Shown here piece by piece: positions 17,963 through 27,051 of a stretch of DNA of 64,000 nt. Location: assembly GCA_034408935.1 (NCBI GenBank), contig DAOUMV010000015.1, positions 3,438 to 67,437 of the forward strand, given 5' to 3'. This DNA is from DAOUMF01 sp034408935. GTDB taxonomy: Bacteria; Chloroflexota; Dehalococcoidia; SM23-28-2; RBG-16-64-32. The translations under genes were made by a program, and so were the position numbers. How positions within the stretch are numbered: the stretch's first letter is position 1; the number at the start of each line of letters is the position of its first letter. Below the pieces are notes generated by a model. That model saw nothing but the letters and a program-made list of their open reading frames with translations, ran no database searches and was not told the DNA's origin.

Positions 17963-19549
17963 TCAGCTGCCTGGCCTTGTGGGCCTGACACCGATATCAC
18001 CATAGCTCAAGAGGTAGCCAGCGCCCTGCAACCCTTCAATGATTCCCGGCAACGCCAACATGGTGTTGTAGGCCTGCATGTGCAGGATCACAACCGCGCC
18101 GGGATGGGCATTGTTCAGAATGGTAGAAGTTATGTGGCCCACTGATGTGCCGGCCCAATCTCTGGGATCGATGTCCCACATGTAGATCGAATAGCCAAGC
18201 GAAGCGGCTACTGAATCCACAAAGGAATTGTGGGCCCGATAAGGTGGCCGCAAGAGATAGCATCTCCCAACACCAGCCCCACGAAGTATCTCGCTTCGGA
18301 TCCCCTCAGCCGAGAGCTGAGTCAAGTTGGCATGGGAGTAGGTATGGTTGCAGACCAGATGCCCTTCCGCCCACATCCTGTCGATGATTGGGTTGTCAGC
18401 GGCCCAACTCCCGGTTGGGAAGAAGATCGCCTTGGCACCATACTTAGCCAACGTATCCAGGATCTGACTCACTATGACGCCAGAACTATCAGCATCATCG
18501 AAGGTCAGGACGAAATTCCTCCCATCAGTCGGCACTACCGGTGGTGGGTCGGTGGCGACCAGCCAGTAGCCGCTGCCGCTTGGGGTAGCGGCCATCCCCA
18601 CGATCGGTCGGTCGCTGGTGACGTTCCCCGCGGAGCCGAGAAAGAGGGCATCTCCATAAGTGAAGATCCCGCCGTCGGAGGCCACAAGCCAGTAGCCGTT
18701 GCCGCTTGGAGTGGCCGCCATGCCCACGATAGGCCGCTCGAGGGCGATGTCGCCCGCGGAGCCGTGGAAGCCGGCGTCGCCGAAAGCGAAGATGCCCCCG
18801 TCGGAGGCCACAAGCCAGTAGCCGTTGCCGCTTGGAGTGGCCGCTATCCCCACGATCGGCTGCTCGAGGGCGATGTTACCCGCGGAACCGAAGAAGTCGG
18901 CGTCGCCGAAAGCGAAGATGCCCCCGTCGGAGGCCACCAGCCAGTAGCCATCGCCGGTTGTAGTGACGGCCATCCCCACGATCGGCTGCTCAAGGGCGAT
19001 GTTGCCTGCGGAGCCGCGGAAGACGGCATCGCCATAAGTGAACATGCCCCCGTCGGAGGCGACAAGCCAATAGCCGTTGCCGCTTGGGCTGGCCGCCATG
19101 CTTACGATCGGCTGGTTGAGGGGGATGTCGCCAGCGGAGCCGTGAAAGCCGGCGTCGCCGTAGGTGAACATCCCGCCGTCGGAGGCGACGAGCCAGTAGC
19201 CGTTGCCGCTTGGGGTAGCCGCCATGCTCACGATGGGCTTCTCGAGGACGACGTCCGCCGTGGAGCCATGGAAACCAGCATCGCCGTAGGTGAAGATGTC
19301 CTCGTCGGTGGCGACGACGGCGGTGCTGGCCTTGTCGGTGACGGAAACGACCTCGTCGGCGGCATTGGCCACGCACACCCGGTCGGCGCTCGGGTTCACC
19401 TCAACGCAAACGGGATTATCACCCACTGGGTCGGCGGCGAAGACGGCAGGGGTCGCGTGGGTGCTGTGGCTCTGCGGCACGCCCACCAGCAGAGCCGTCG
19501 CCACCGTTGGCGCCAACAGGCCCAGGAGAGGAGAGCGCCTGTGTTTCAT
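17963..19549 (-). CDS. Secreted NodB-type polysaccharide deacetylase with N-terminal GYWL repeat
   Basis: A 528-residue exported enzyme predicted to remove acetyl groups from an extracellular polysaccharide or peptidoglycan. The ATG at 19549 is preferred over an in-frame start 20 codons upstream because AGGAAAGGGA precedes it and MKHRRSPLLGLLAPTVATAL is a good signal peptide. Residues 75-326 are six 42-residue GYWL units, the first degenerate, followed by the first residues of a seventh. The NodB domain (about 344-525) has TFDDA (catalytic Asp351, metal Asp352), metal ligands His402 and His406 in HTYSH, RPPY, WDIDPRDW and VILHMQ. All NodB motifs are present, so it is probably active. It is the third protein in the window with this repeat. 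Confidence 0.88.
   Translation of the reverse strand: MKHRRSPLLGLLAPTVATALLVGVPQSHSTHATPAVFAADPVGDNPVCVEVNPSADRVCVANAADEVVSVTDKASTAVVATDEDIFTYGDAGFHGSTADVVLEKPIVSMAATPSGNGYWLVASDGGMFTYGDAGFHGSAGDIPLNQPIVSMAASPSGNGYWLVASDGGMFTYGDAVFRGSAGNIALEQPIVGMAVTTTGDGYWLVASDGGIFAFGDADFFGSAGNIALEQPIVGIAATPSGNGYWLVASDGGIFAFGDAGFHGSAGDIALERPIVGMAATPSGNGYWLVASDGGIFTYGDALFLGSAGNVTSDRPIVGMAATPSGSGYWLVATDPPPVVPTDGRNFVLTFDDADSSGVIVSQILDTLAKYGAKAIFFPTGSWAADNPIIDRMWAEGHLVCNHTYSHANLTQLSAEGIRSEILRGAGVGRCYLLRPPYRAHNSFVDSVAASLGYSIYMWDIDPRDWAGTSVGHITSTILNNAHPGAVVILHMQAYNTMLALPGIIEGLQGAGYLLSYGDIGVRPTRPGS
18572..19327 (-). repeat. Six 126-bp units encoding the GYWL repeat (third set)
   Basis: Six 42-residue units precede the NodB domain. 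The first unit has lost its GYWL start (it reads AVVATDEDIFTYGDA). As in the other two genes, the array has six units, about 252 residues. Confidence 0.85.
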
Positions 19550-19821
19550 AACCGCGTCCCTTTCCTGCACAAGACAGGAATCGCCGCACGCGCAGCAGCC
19601 GTACGACAAACACTATGTGGCATACAAGCCTGGGTAGGGAGGACCAATACCCCAATACTCACCAGGAGTCGCTGGGCGGGATCCACTTGAGCGAGCACAG
19701 CATCTCTTCGAAGGGCCGCAGCTCTCCCACACTCAGGGCGGCACCGCTGGTCACAGCCACGTCACGCCCCAGCGGTCAGGAGGGGCTGACGGCTTAATCA
19801 TCGTCTGATTATCGAATCTGC

Positions 19822-19896
19822 TGGTGGGCGGTACTGGATTCGAACCAGTGACCTCTTGCGTGTGAAGCAAGCGCTCTCCCGCTGAGCTAACCGCCC
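19822..19896 (-). tRNA. tRNA-Val (anticodon CAC)
   Basis: The acceptor stem is GGGCGGT/ACCGCCC, the anticodon stem CTTGC/GCAAG with loop TTCACAC (anticodon at 19862-19864), the T-stem ACTGG/CCAGT with TTCGAAT, and CCA is encoded. Confidence 0.94.
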
Positions 19897-19994
19897 GCCG
19901 TCAATGCGATTCTAGTGCCGCTCCTCCGAAGGCGTCAAGGCAACTCGGCCGCCTGGTACGCTAGGACTCGCCGTGCGCAGAGGCGTTGGCCCCG

Positions 19995-20489
19995 CTAGTC
20001 GACCGGTGACTCGCCTGGGCCTTCACGGCGGATGAGAAAAGTGGCACGGCCGAGGGCGATGAGCCGATCTCTACCGTCGCGGATCTCGGCCGTACCGAAG
20101 GCGACAGTGCGAGCCTTCCGCACGATGTGCCCCTCGGCGAATAGGTCTCTCCCCTCAACGGCGTCGACAAACGTTACGTTCAGGTCGGCCGTCGCGTGCG
20201 CGGTCACGTCGTCATCATCCGGCCCGTAGGTGGTGAAAAGGGCGATGGCTACCGACATGTCCACTAGACTGCCGAGGAAGCCGCCATGGGGCCAGGCCCC
20301 GTGCTTTGTCGGGTCCAGGGCGACGTGGAGCCTGCTGCTTGCTGGCCCGAGGCCCACTACCTCCGCGCCCAGCAGATGCCAGAAAGGGTGCAGATCCCAG
20401 GACCGGACCTCAGCCAGGCGCTCCTCCCAGCTGCCCGTCTGGGAAAGACGCGGCATGCGTCGATGCTGCCAGCGACTAGCTTTCGCCAT
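19995..20489 (-). CDS. PaaI-type hotdog thioesterase
   Basis: This 164-residue protein has the hotdog fold of the PaaI or acyl-CoA thioesterase group, which hydrolyses CoA thioesters in the cytoplasm. Visible blocks are LHVALDPTKHG, WPHGGFLGSLVDMSVAIAL (the HGG motif and helix carrying the catalytic acid position), THATADLNVTFVDA-like strands and an AFGTAEIRDGRDRLIALG ending. The length is typical. The start could also be the Met at residue 12; no strong ribosome site separates the two. The natural acyl group is not known. Nearby beta-oxidation genes (29.8-31.4 kb) make fatty-acid or aromatic acyl-CoAs plausible. Confidence 0.75.
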   Translation of the reverse strand: MAKASRWQHRRMPRLSQTGSWEERLAEVRSWDLHPFWHLLGAEVVGLGPASSRLHVALDPTKHGAWPHGGFLGSLVDMSVAIALFTTYGPDDDDVTAHATADLNVTFVDAVEGRDLFAEGHIVRKARTVAFGTAEIRDGRDRLIALGRATFLIRREGPGESPVD

Positions 20490-20777
20490 AGCTTGGAATG
20501 AGTGTCAGGAACGCCTGCCCTCCGCGATTGTGCGCCTGGGCGGGGCGGGCGTCAACTGGACTGGCTCCCGCCCTCGGCGGCAGAGTGGGAGTTGTTGGCC
20601 CTCGCGGGGCCTGCCCAGCGCTAGCCCCTCGCGAGTAAGGAGGACTCTTGCGCCTTGATCGGCCAGTAGGAAGTGAAAAGGGGCCGGACTACATGCTCTT
20701 CTAGTTGGTGCACGCTTCCCCTGGGAGGACTTGCGGCAGTGGGTGCCGCATCGCTAGCCGTCAGCGGGATCTGCTCG
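20490..20777. other. Intergenic region with dispersed repeat
   Basis: No gene is seen. Positions 20526-20556 resemble 17336-17366, and a CCGCC-ctc-GGCGG palindrome lies at 20568-20580. Confidence 0.4.
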
Positions 20778-22091
20778 TCAGACCTCCGCAGACGCCGTTC
20801 GACCATGCCCGCGGCTGACTCGCGTCCCTTTCCCCAACGGGGGTGGGCCGACGAAAAGAACGAGAAGGGCCGCGACACAGTCAATGCTAATGAACACCAG
20901 ATAGGCAACAGTGTAGCTGTCCAACAAGTCATGCATGAAGCCGGCGAAGACGGGGCCCACGGCAGAGAAGATGCCGCTGAACGCCGTCATCGCTCCCAGG
21001 ATTGTGGCCACAGAGGTCAGCCCAAAATAGTGGGCCACGACCAGCGGCTGGAGGGCCACCACCGCCCCCATGGCGTAGCCGAAGATGAGCACGAAAGCCA
21101 CTATGCCGATCACGCTATCCGTGGAAATCAGAATTGCCAGCCCAACGGCCTCCATCAGGAACACGCCGACGAGAACCCGATTCGGCGCCACTCGGTCAGA
21201 CAGGTAGCCGGACCCCACCTTGCCGAAGATGCCCATCCCTGCCACCAGACCCAGAACCAGACCGGCCAGCTCCGGGGCCACGCCTCGGTCCTCCATGAAA
21301 GGCGATGTGTGGAGGAGCACCGCGCCCAGGCTGGCGAAGCCGAGACCTATCGCCGCCGTGGTCAGGATGAACGCCCTAGTCCTAATCGCCTCGCCGACTG
21401 ACCAGGTCCGGGCCATCGGAGCAGGCTGCCGACCTAAGTCAGGGTCGGACGTGTCAGAGGCAGAAGCCAAGCTCGCGCCGTCCGGTAGGAGTCCGCGGTC
21501 AGCGGGGTGTTGTCGGATCACGAGCAGGATCAGGGGGAGAGCGACGGCGATGATAACCAGCCCCATGATGGAGAAAGTCGACCGCCATCCCACCACAGAG
21601 ATCAGCACCTTGCACAAGGGCGCCATCACCAGCCCCCCGAAGCCGATGCCGGTCGTAGTGATACCCATGGCGAGGCCCCGCCGTCGCTGGAACCAGTTGG
21701 CTACTACCTGGGAGACCGGCACGATCATGATTCCTGCCCGCCAGACGGCCATCATCGCGAACATGGCGTACAGGTAGACGAGCGACCAGGTGGCCCCCAA
21801 CAAGGCGAAGCAGATCCCCATGCCCGTGGCACCAGCGGCGAGGACCGGCCTTGCCCCCAGCCGCTCGACCGCCAGGCCCACGAGTGGGCCCATAACGCCA
21901 CTGACTACGGTCGCTGTGGCGATGCCAAGCGAGACCTCTCCACGGCTCCAGCCAAACTCCTCCTCGAAGGGGACGACGAAGACGCCCAGAGAGTAGAAAC
22001 CGAGGCCAGCGCTAAGAAGCAAGATGGCGGCAAGGGACGCCACCACCGACCATCCGTAGAAGACCTGGGACGCCGGAGAGGAGCGATTCAC
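20778..22091 (-). CDS. MFS transporter (monocarboxylate/oxalate-formate antiporter type)
   Basis: A 437-residue inner-membrane protein with about 12 hydrophobic helices in two six-helix halves and a long central loop near residue 200-215. The start FYGWSVVASLAAILLLSAG and the loop GLAVERLGARPVLAAGATG (motif A region) are typical of the monocarboxylate porter or OxlT-like branch of the major facilitator superfamily, as is GLAMGITTTGIGFGGLVMAP in the first half. These carriers move carboxylates with protons or by exchange; the substrate cannot be told from sequence. It starts with GTG. It lies downstream of cydAB in the same orientation, with a 112-bp gap. Confidence 0.8.
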   Translation of the reverse strand: MNRSSPASQVFYGWSVVASLAAILLLSAGLGFYSLGVFVVPFEEEFGWSRGEVSLGIATATVVSGVMGPLVGLAVERLGARPVLAAGATGMGICFALLGATWSLVYLYAMFAMMAVWRAGIMIVPVSQVVANWFQRRRGLAMGITTTGIGFGGLVMAPLCKVLISVVGWRSTFSIMGLVIIAVALPLILLVIRQHPADRGLLPDGASLASASDTSDPDLGRQPAPMARTWSVGEAIRTRAFILTTAAIGLGFASLGAVLLHTSPFMEDRGVAPELAGLVLGLVAGMGIFGKVGSGYLSDRVAPNRVLVGVFLMEAVGLAILISTDSVIGIVAFVLIFGYAMGAVVALQPLVVAHYFGLTSVATILGAMTAFSGIFSAVGPVFAGFMHDLLDSYTVAYLVFISIDCVAALLVLFVGPPPLGKGTRVSRGHGRTASAEV

Positions 22092-22203
22092 AGCAGCGGG
22101 TGTTCAATTACGTGCCGGCCCGCTCGCAGGCACCTGGAGGGCACCATCCCCGATGATAGACCCGATGCCACGGGGGCCGCAATGGCGGCCCCAAGTGCTG
22201 GCC

Positions 22204-23229
22204 TCAGTAGTCTCGCCCTTCTCCCTCCACGGCCGGGCCGCCCGTCTTTTCGCTGAACACGATGTAGAGCAGCGCCAGCGATGGGACGAGGATCACGGAG
22301 CCCACGACTAGGGCGATGAGAAACGGCTCGAGCGTGGCGTCGGCAGCCGCCAAGTCCGAGATGCGCTGGTCAGGCGGAATGAGATACGGATACTGCACCG
22401 CACCCCAACCGCCGATGATTAGGCCTACGGCGCCCGCTGCCACCGTCTGCGCGAGCAGGTACCAGCGCTGCCACAACACCGCCAGGGCCATCGCCCATGC
22501 GGCGGCCGCCACGCTCATCACCGCCAGGGCGGCGGGCTTCCCCAGCTCGTCCCAGAACGGCTCCGCGTCCCAGTAAGCGATTGGAAGGGCGACAACCACA
22601 AGAACCGCTAGCAGGAGGCCAGCGAGGAGACCGCGGGTCCGGAAGTCTTCCTGCATCTCGCCGCTCGCGCGGACGGTCATGTAGCAGGCAGCGAGGAAGC
22701 CGCAAATGGCCACTGCGATAAGGCCGCACAGGATGGCGAACGGTTGCAGCCATGGCTCCCAAATCCCTGACGTGACCTCTCCGTTCTCGACCGTGATGTG
22801 GCCGCCCGCGACGGCACCCAGAGCCATGCCCATTACCAAGGGAGTGACAACGCTGGCTGCCGCGAACAGGGCAGTCATCCCAGGAAGTGCGGCTTCGGTG
22901 CCGCGCCCGAAGTGCCGAAAGGCGAACGCCGCTCCCCTGAAGACGATGCCGACAAGGGCGATCACAACCGGGACGATAAGGGCGATAGACAAGTCGGCGA
23001 ACGCGGGCGGGAACGCGGTGAACGTGGCAACCACGACAAGAATCAGCCAGACGTGGTTCGTCTCCCACACGGGGCCCATAGCACGAGAGATCGCCTGGCG
23101 CTGCTGGGCCGCCCGCGGCCCCGTGGCCAGCCCTGTCCAGATACCGCCGCCGAAGTCAGCGCCGCCGAGCATCGCATAGGCGATGATCCCAACCAGCACG
23201 ACGGCGGCAGCCAGGTCCTCAAGCGGCAT
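22204..23229 (-). CDS. cydB: Cytochrome bd ubiquinol oxidase subunit II
   Basis: Subunit II of the bd-type quinol oxidase, a membrane enzyme that reduces oxygen to water. The ATG at 23229 is chosen because GGAGG lies 7-8 nt upstream and the protein then begins MPLEDLAAAVVLVGIIAYAM, as in CydB; an upstream in-frame start adds only an Arg-rich tail. Blocks LGGADFGGGIWTGLA, WETNHVWLILVVV and FRGAAFAFRHF are conserved CydB motifs, and there are about 8-9 membrane helices. The 341-residue length is usual. The gene overlaps the end of cydA by 11 nt, so the two are translationally coupled. I see no cydX-like small gene after it and no cydCD. Confidence 0.92.
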   Translation of the reverse strand: MPLEDLAAAVVLVGIIAYAMLGGADFGGGIWTGLATGPRAAQQRQAISRAMGPVWETNHVWLILVVVATFTAFPPAFADLSIALIVPVVIALVGIVFRGAAFAFRHFGRGTEAALPGMTALFAAASVVTPLVMGMALGAVAGGHITVENGEVTSGIWEPWLQPFAILCGLIAVAICGFLAACYMTVRASGEMQEDFRTRGLLAGLLLAVLVVVALPIAYWDAEPFWDELGKPAALAVMSVAAAAWAMALAVLWQRWYLLAQTVAAGAVGLIIGGWGAVQYPYLIPPDQRISDLAAADATLEPFLIALVVGSVILVPSLALLYIVFSEKTGGPAVEGEGRDY

Positions 23230-24553
23230 CCGTCGCCTCCTTCGGCGCGGCCCCAAGCTCCAGCGGCCTCCGTCGCTCCCTCAGCAGGAGGAGCGCAAGG
23301 GCAGCGGTGAGTGCGATGTAGACCAGGATGAACACGAGGAGGATGAACCCGATGCCCTCGCGCGGCGTTGCCGACCCGCTCGTGAGCCCCACTCTGTAGA
23401 TGATCCATGGCTGGCGGCCGAACTCGGTCACGAACCAACCGGCCTCGATAGCGACGAACCCCAGGGGCAGGGTAGCCGCCACCGCCATCAACAGGAGGCG
23501 GCCCGGGTCAATGCGCCAGCGCCACCAGGCAAGCCCAAAGAACCAGGCGACCACGAAAAGCATGAAGAAACCGATCCCCACCATCACCTGGAACGGGAAG
23601 TGTACCAGCCGCGCGTCGGGGATCCAATCCTGCCGGAAGTCGTTGAGTCCTACCACCTTGGCGTCGACATCTTCGAACGCCATCAAGCTCGCCAGCTTGG
23701 GGATCTCGATGGCGAAGCGAGTCTCCTTCGCATCGGTGTCGGGATAGCCACCAATGCGTAGAGGAGCACCCTCCTCAGTCTCGAACTGGGCTTCCATCGC
23801 GGCGAACTTCGCGGGCTCGTTGTGCGCCAGGAAGCGGGCGCTCAGGTCACCGCCCATGATCTCGAGCGGAATGAAGACCGCGGCCACGGCCAGCGCCAGC
23901 ACGAGGGCTTTCCTGACGTATTCCGAGCGGTCGCCGCGAAGCATGGCGATCGCGTACACCCCGGCAACAGCGAAGCCGGTGGCGACGTAGGCTGCTATCG
24001 TGCCGTGGCTCACCTCGTAGGGCATAGCGTCATTGAACATCGCCGCGATGGGGTCGATGTTGACCGCTTCCCCGTCAACCACGTCGAACCCCTTAGGCTG
24101 GTTCATCCAGCCGTTAACGCTGATGACCAGGAAGGCGGATGCCGCGGAACTGATGACAAGCGGGATTGAGCACAGCCAGTGTGCCACAGGAGAAAGACGC
24201 TCCCACCCGAAAACGTAGAGGCCGAGGAAGATCGCCTCTATGAAGAAGGCGAAACCTTCTAGGGCGAAGGCGAAGCCGATGATGCCGCCGGAGAAGTCCA
24301 TCCACGTCGGCCACAGGAGCCCGAGTTCGAACGAGATGATCGTCCCGGACACGGCACCAACCGCGAACAGGAGGGCGGCGATGCGTCCCCAGCGCATCGC
24401 CATCTGACGGTACACTTCGTTGCCGGTGCGCAGGGCGAGGCCTTCAGCGATGCAGAGAAGCAGGGGAAGTCCGATGCCGACGGTGGCGAAGCATATGTGG
24501 AACCCCAGCGACACCCCCATCAGGGCACGGGCTGACGTTACGGTATCGAACAC
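23219..24553 (-). CDS. cydA: Cytochrome bd ubiquinol oxidase subunit I
   Basis: Subunit I binds the three hemes and quinol. The GTG at 24553 is preferred because the protein then begins FDTVTSARALMGVSLGFH, matching the family N-terminus; an in-frame GTG at 24595 adds 14 unlikely residues. Conserved features are the His in SLGFHICF, GRIAALLFAVGAVSGTI, the ALEGFAFFIEAIFLGLYVFG helix, and the heme His in YEVSHGTIAAY. The Q-loop between the HFPFQVM and EIPKLASL regions is short, as in cyanide-insensitive (CIO) types rather than the long-loop E. coli form. It implies aerobic or microaerobic respiration in this organism. Confidence 0.92.
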   Translation of the reverse strand: MFDTVTSARALMGVSLGFHICFATVGIGLPLLLCIAEGLALRTGNEVYRQMAMRWGRIAALLFAVGAVSGTIISFELGLLWPTWMDFSGGIIGFAFALEGFAFFIEAIFLGLYVFGWERLSPVAHWLCSIPLVISSAASAFLVISVNGWMNQPKGFDVVDGEAVNIDPIAAMFNDAMPYEVSHGTIAAYVATGFAVAGVYAIAMLRGDRSEYVRKALVLALAVAAVFIPLEIMGGDLSARFLAHNEPAKFAAMEAQFETEEGAPLRIGGYPDTDAKETRFAIEIPKLASLMAFEDVDAKVVGLNDFRQDWIPDARLVHFPFQVMVGIGFFMLFVVAWFFGLAWWRWRIDPGRLLLMAVAATLPLGFVAIEAGWFVTEFGRQPWIIYRVGLTSGSATPREGIGFILLVFILVYIALTAALALLLLRERRRPLELGAAPKEATDAA

Positions 24554-24819
24554 GAGTAGTATCTGATCCGCTCGGCGAGTAGGGCGATGGCCCACCCAAG
24601 TTCTTTGGCACCTACAGGTAGGACAATCATGCGCAAACGGGGGGAGCTTGTCAACACAGCGAAGCGGCGCCCCCTGTGTGGGCGAAGGTCAGCAATGCGG
24701 ACTTCTTCGGCATCCGGCGCGCGAGTGCCCCGGTGCTGCAGCCGCTGGTCGCGGCACTCCGGTAGAATAGGCATGATCGTAACGAGCCGTCGCAGAATAT
24801 AACCCGAGCGGAGGCAGCC

Positions 24820-26070
24820 ATGACATACGACCTGTCGAAAGGTGATGAGATGTTCGAACGGGCGGAACGCGTGATCCCTGGGGGCATCTACGGCCCCTGC
24901 TCGCCGCGGTTCGCCACGTTCGGGGACTTCCCGCCGTTCTTCCGCAGCGCCCAGGGCTGCCGCATGACCGACGCCGATGGCAATGAGTACATCGACTTCA
25001 TGTGCAGCTTCGGCCCCATCGTTCTCGGCTACAACCACCCCGCCGTGCAGCAGGCGGTGGCCGAGCAGGAGGAGCGCGGGAATCTGTTCGGTTTCGCGGC
25101 CGACCGCATGGTCGATCTAGCGGAGACCCTCGTGGCCCGGTTCACGTTTGCCGACTGGGTGATGTTCGCCAAGAACGGCTCGGACGTAACGACCCTGGCA
25201 ACGCGCGTCGCGCGCGCCAACACCGGCCGCAGCAAGTTGCTTGTGGCCGCGGGCGCCTACCACGGATTCGATCCGTGGACCGTGCCCGGCGGTTTCGGCG
25301 TACCCCCTGCCCACCGCAGCGAGCTCGATCAGTTCCTCTGGAATGACGTTGAGAGCTTGCACGCATGCTTCGACCGCAGCAAGGGAGACGTCGCCGCGGT
25401 GATGATCTGCCCGATCAAGCACGACGCGATGCACGACATCGAACTCCCATCCCAGGAGTTCCTGGGCGCCATGCAAGACCGGATCGCGGACGAGCGAGCC
25501 CTCCTGATCATCGACGACGTGCGCTGTGGCTTCCGACTGAACCCGATGGGCGCATCGCACGTGAACTTCGGCCTGGCGCCGGACCTCGTCTGCTTTGGCA
25601 AGGCGATCGGCAACGGCCAGCCCATCTCCGTGCTCGTCGGTCGCGAGGAGGTGCGCGACACGGCGAAGTCAACGTTCTTCGGCGCCACCCACTTCTTCGC
25701 CGGGACTCCCATGGCCGCTGCACTGGCTACGATGGCGGCATACGATTCTGAAGGCGCCTACGAGCAGATCCAGAGCGCCGGTCACATGCTCCGTGAGGGC
25801 ATGACGAAGGCGGCGCAGAGAGCAGGCGTGGCCATCCGCTACACCGGCCCTCCGGCCATGCCCAACCTGCTGTTCGAGGACGACCCCGCGCTGCAACGGG
25901 GCCGCAGGTTCTCGGGACTGGCGGCGCGCCGGGGAGTGATCTTCCACCCCTGCCACAACTGGTTCATCTCCGCCGCCCACACACCGCCAGACATCGAGCA
26001 GGCCGTCGCCGTCGCCGAGGAGTGCTTCGCTATCGTGGCGAAGGAGATCGCGTCTGGCGAACTGTCGTAG
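24820..26070 (+). CDS. Class III PLP aminotransferase, glutamate-1-semialdehyde aminomutase-like
   Basis: A 416-residue cytoplasmic PLP enzyme. The DADGNEYIDFMCSFGPIVLG block, the FAKNGSDVTTLATRVAR helix, the YHGFDPW turn, ALLIIDDVRCGFR (the Asp binds the pyridine nitrogen) and VCFGKAIGNGQP (PLP lysine in FGKA) are the class III signature. The order and the GSDVTT segment resemble glutamate-1-semialdehyde 2,1-aminomutase, but the sequence lacks the tight HemL pattern. A secondary-metabolism or amino-acid aminotransferase is more likely than heme synthesis. GGAGG lies before the ATG. It converges with the radical SAM gene 15 bp downstream. Confidence 0.85.
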   Translation: MTYDLSKGDEMFERAERVIPGGIYGPCSPRFATFGDFPPFFRSAQGCRMTDADGNEYIDFMCSFGPIVLGYNHPAVQQAVAEQEERGNLFGFAADRMVDLAETLVARFTFADWVMFAKNGSDVTTLATRVARANTGRSKLLVAAGAYHGFDPWTVPGGFGVPPAHRSELDQFLWNDVESLHACFDRSKGDVAAVMICPIKHDAMHDIELPSQEFLGAMQDRIADERALLIIDDVRCGFRLNPMGASHVNFGLAPDLVCFGKAIGNGQPISVLVGREEVRDTAKSTFFGATHFFAGTPMAAALATMAAYDSEGAYEQIQSAGHMLREGMTKAAQRAGVAIRYTGPPAMPNLLFEDDPALQRGRRFSGLAARRGVIFHPCHNWFISAAHTPPDIEQAVAVAEECFAIVAKEIASGELS

Positions 26071-26085
26071 GCCGCCGCGGGAAGT

Positions 26086-27051
26086 CTACTCAGCAGCGTC
26101 CCCGCTGGGGACTCCATACATTTGGGCCGGGGCCAGGTACTCGGGGAGCTTCTCCCGCAAGTGGTCGCGCATCTCGTAGCACATGTGGCACTCGTCGACG
26201 TACGAGTCGGCGTGGGGGAGGTCGTAGGCATAGGCCAGAGCCGCGGGCCCTCCCGAGAGGAGCGGGCCGCAGACGGGGTGACGCTGCGGCACGTAGGCCG
26301 TCAGCATCTCCGACAGAGGCGTGCGGAAGAGGTTGCCCATGACCACTCCCTGGCAGATGTGGACATACCCAAGAGGGTCAACGTGCACACGGATCGGGCT
26401 CACCAGTTCCTCATGAGGGCAGGTCACGAGTTCCCGCCACGGCCTCTGGGGAAGACCAGGGGCCAGCCGGCTGACGGCACGTCCGCGGAAGCGGACGGCG
26501 CCACCCTTGATCGCCTCACCCTTCGCGGAAGAGGGAGCGCCGACGCTCGACGCCGCCTCGCGGATGGCGATGGTGCCGCTACCAATGCCGAGTTGATCGG
26601 CGGCGGCGGCAGCGTTGGCGGCCAGAGAGTGGTCATCGGAGCCGTGATAGGCATCTTCGCTCAACAGCACGCCGCCCAGGCCCGCCTCGATCAGGAGCCG
26701 AAGCCAAACTAGGGCGTCCTCGGGAGAGGTGGCCCAGTAGGCGTTGGTAACGGCATCGGCCTTCCAACCCCGCGCACGGGCCTCGCGCACCCCTTCCAGG
26801 AGCGCTCCATAGTAGAGGAACGGCTCGCCGCCCTCGAAGGAGATCGATTCCACCGAGCCCAGCGCCTGCCCCTGATCGAAGATGCGCCGCACCTGCTCCA
26901 GCGTCATGACGCCGGACTGTTGGGGACTCCCCCACACGAAGCAGTGGTCGCATTCTTCGGTGCAGGAATAGGTGAGGAGCAGATGAAGCTCGCGGAGAGA
27001 TCCCATCATCGGTTCGTGTGTCGTATCCGGCAACGGGCGAGGCGACCCCAT
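26086..27051 (-). CDS. Radical SAM protein with C-terminal extra cysteines (SPASM-like)
   Basis: The protein binds a 4Fe-4S cluster and SAM through CTEECDHC (Cys-x3-Cys-x2-Cys), with the downstream SFEGGEPFL block typical of radical SAM enzymes. The C-terminal third holds further cysteines (VTCPHEE, VHICQGVV, HPVCGP, DECHMCYEM), which suggests a second cluster of the SPASM or twitch type. Such enzymes modify peptides or other enzymes, or act on small molecules; no precursor peptide gene is seen nearby. The start is uncertain: the ATG at 27051 is used here, but an in-frame GTG at 27114 and ATGs near 27006 are possible, and none has a clear ribosome site. Confidence 0.8.
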   Translation of the reverse strand: MGSPRPLPDTTHEPMMGSLRELHLLLTYSCTEECDHCFVWGSPQQSGVMTLEQVRRIFDQGQALGSVESISFEGGEPFLYYGALLEGVREARARGWKADAVTNAYWATSPEDALVWLRLLIEAGLGGVLLSEDAYHGSDDHSLAANAAAAADQLGIGSGTIAIREAASSVGAPSSAKGEAIKGGAVRFRGRAVSRLAPGLPQRPWRELVTCPHEELVSPIRVHVDPLGYVHICQGVVMGNLFRTPLSEMLTAYVPQRHPVCGPLLSGGPAALAYAYDLPHADSYVDECHMCYEMRDHLREKLPEYLAPAQMYGVPSGDAAE

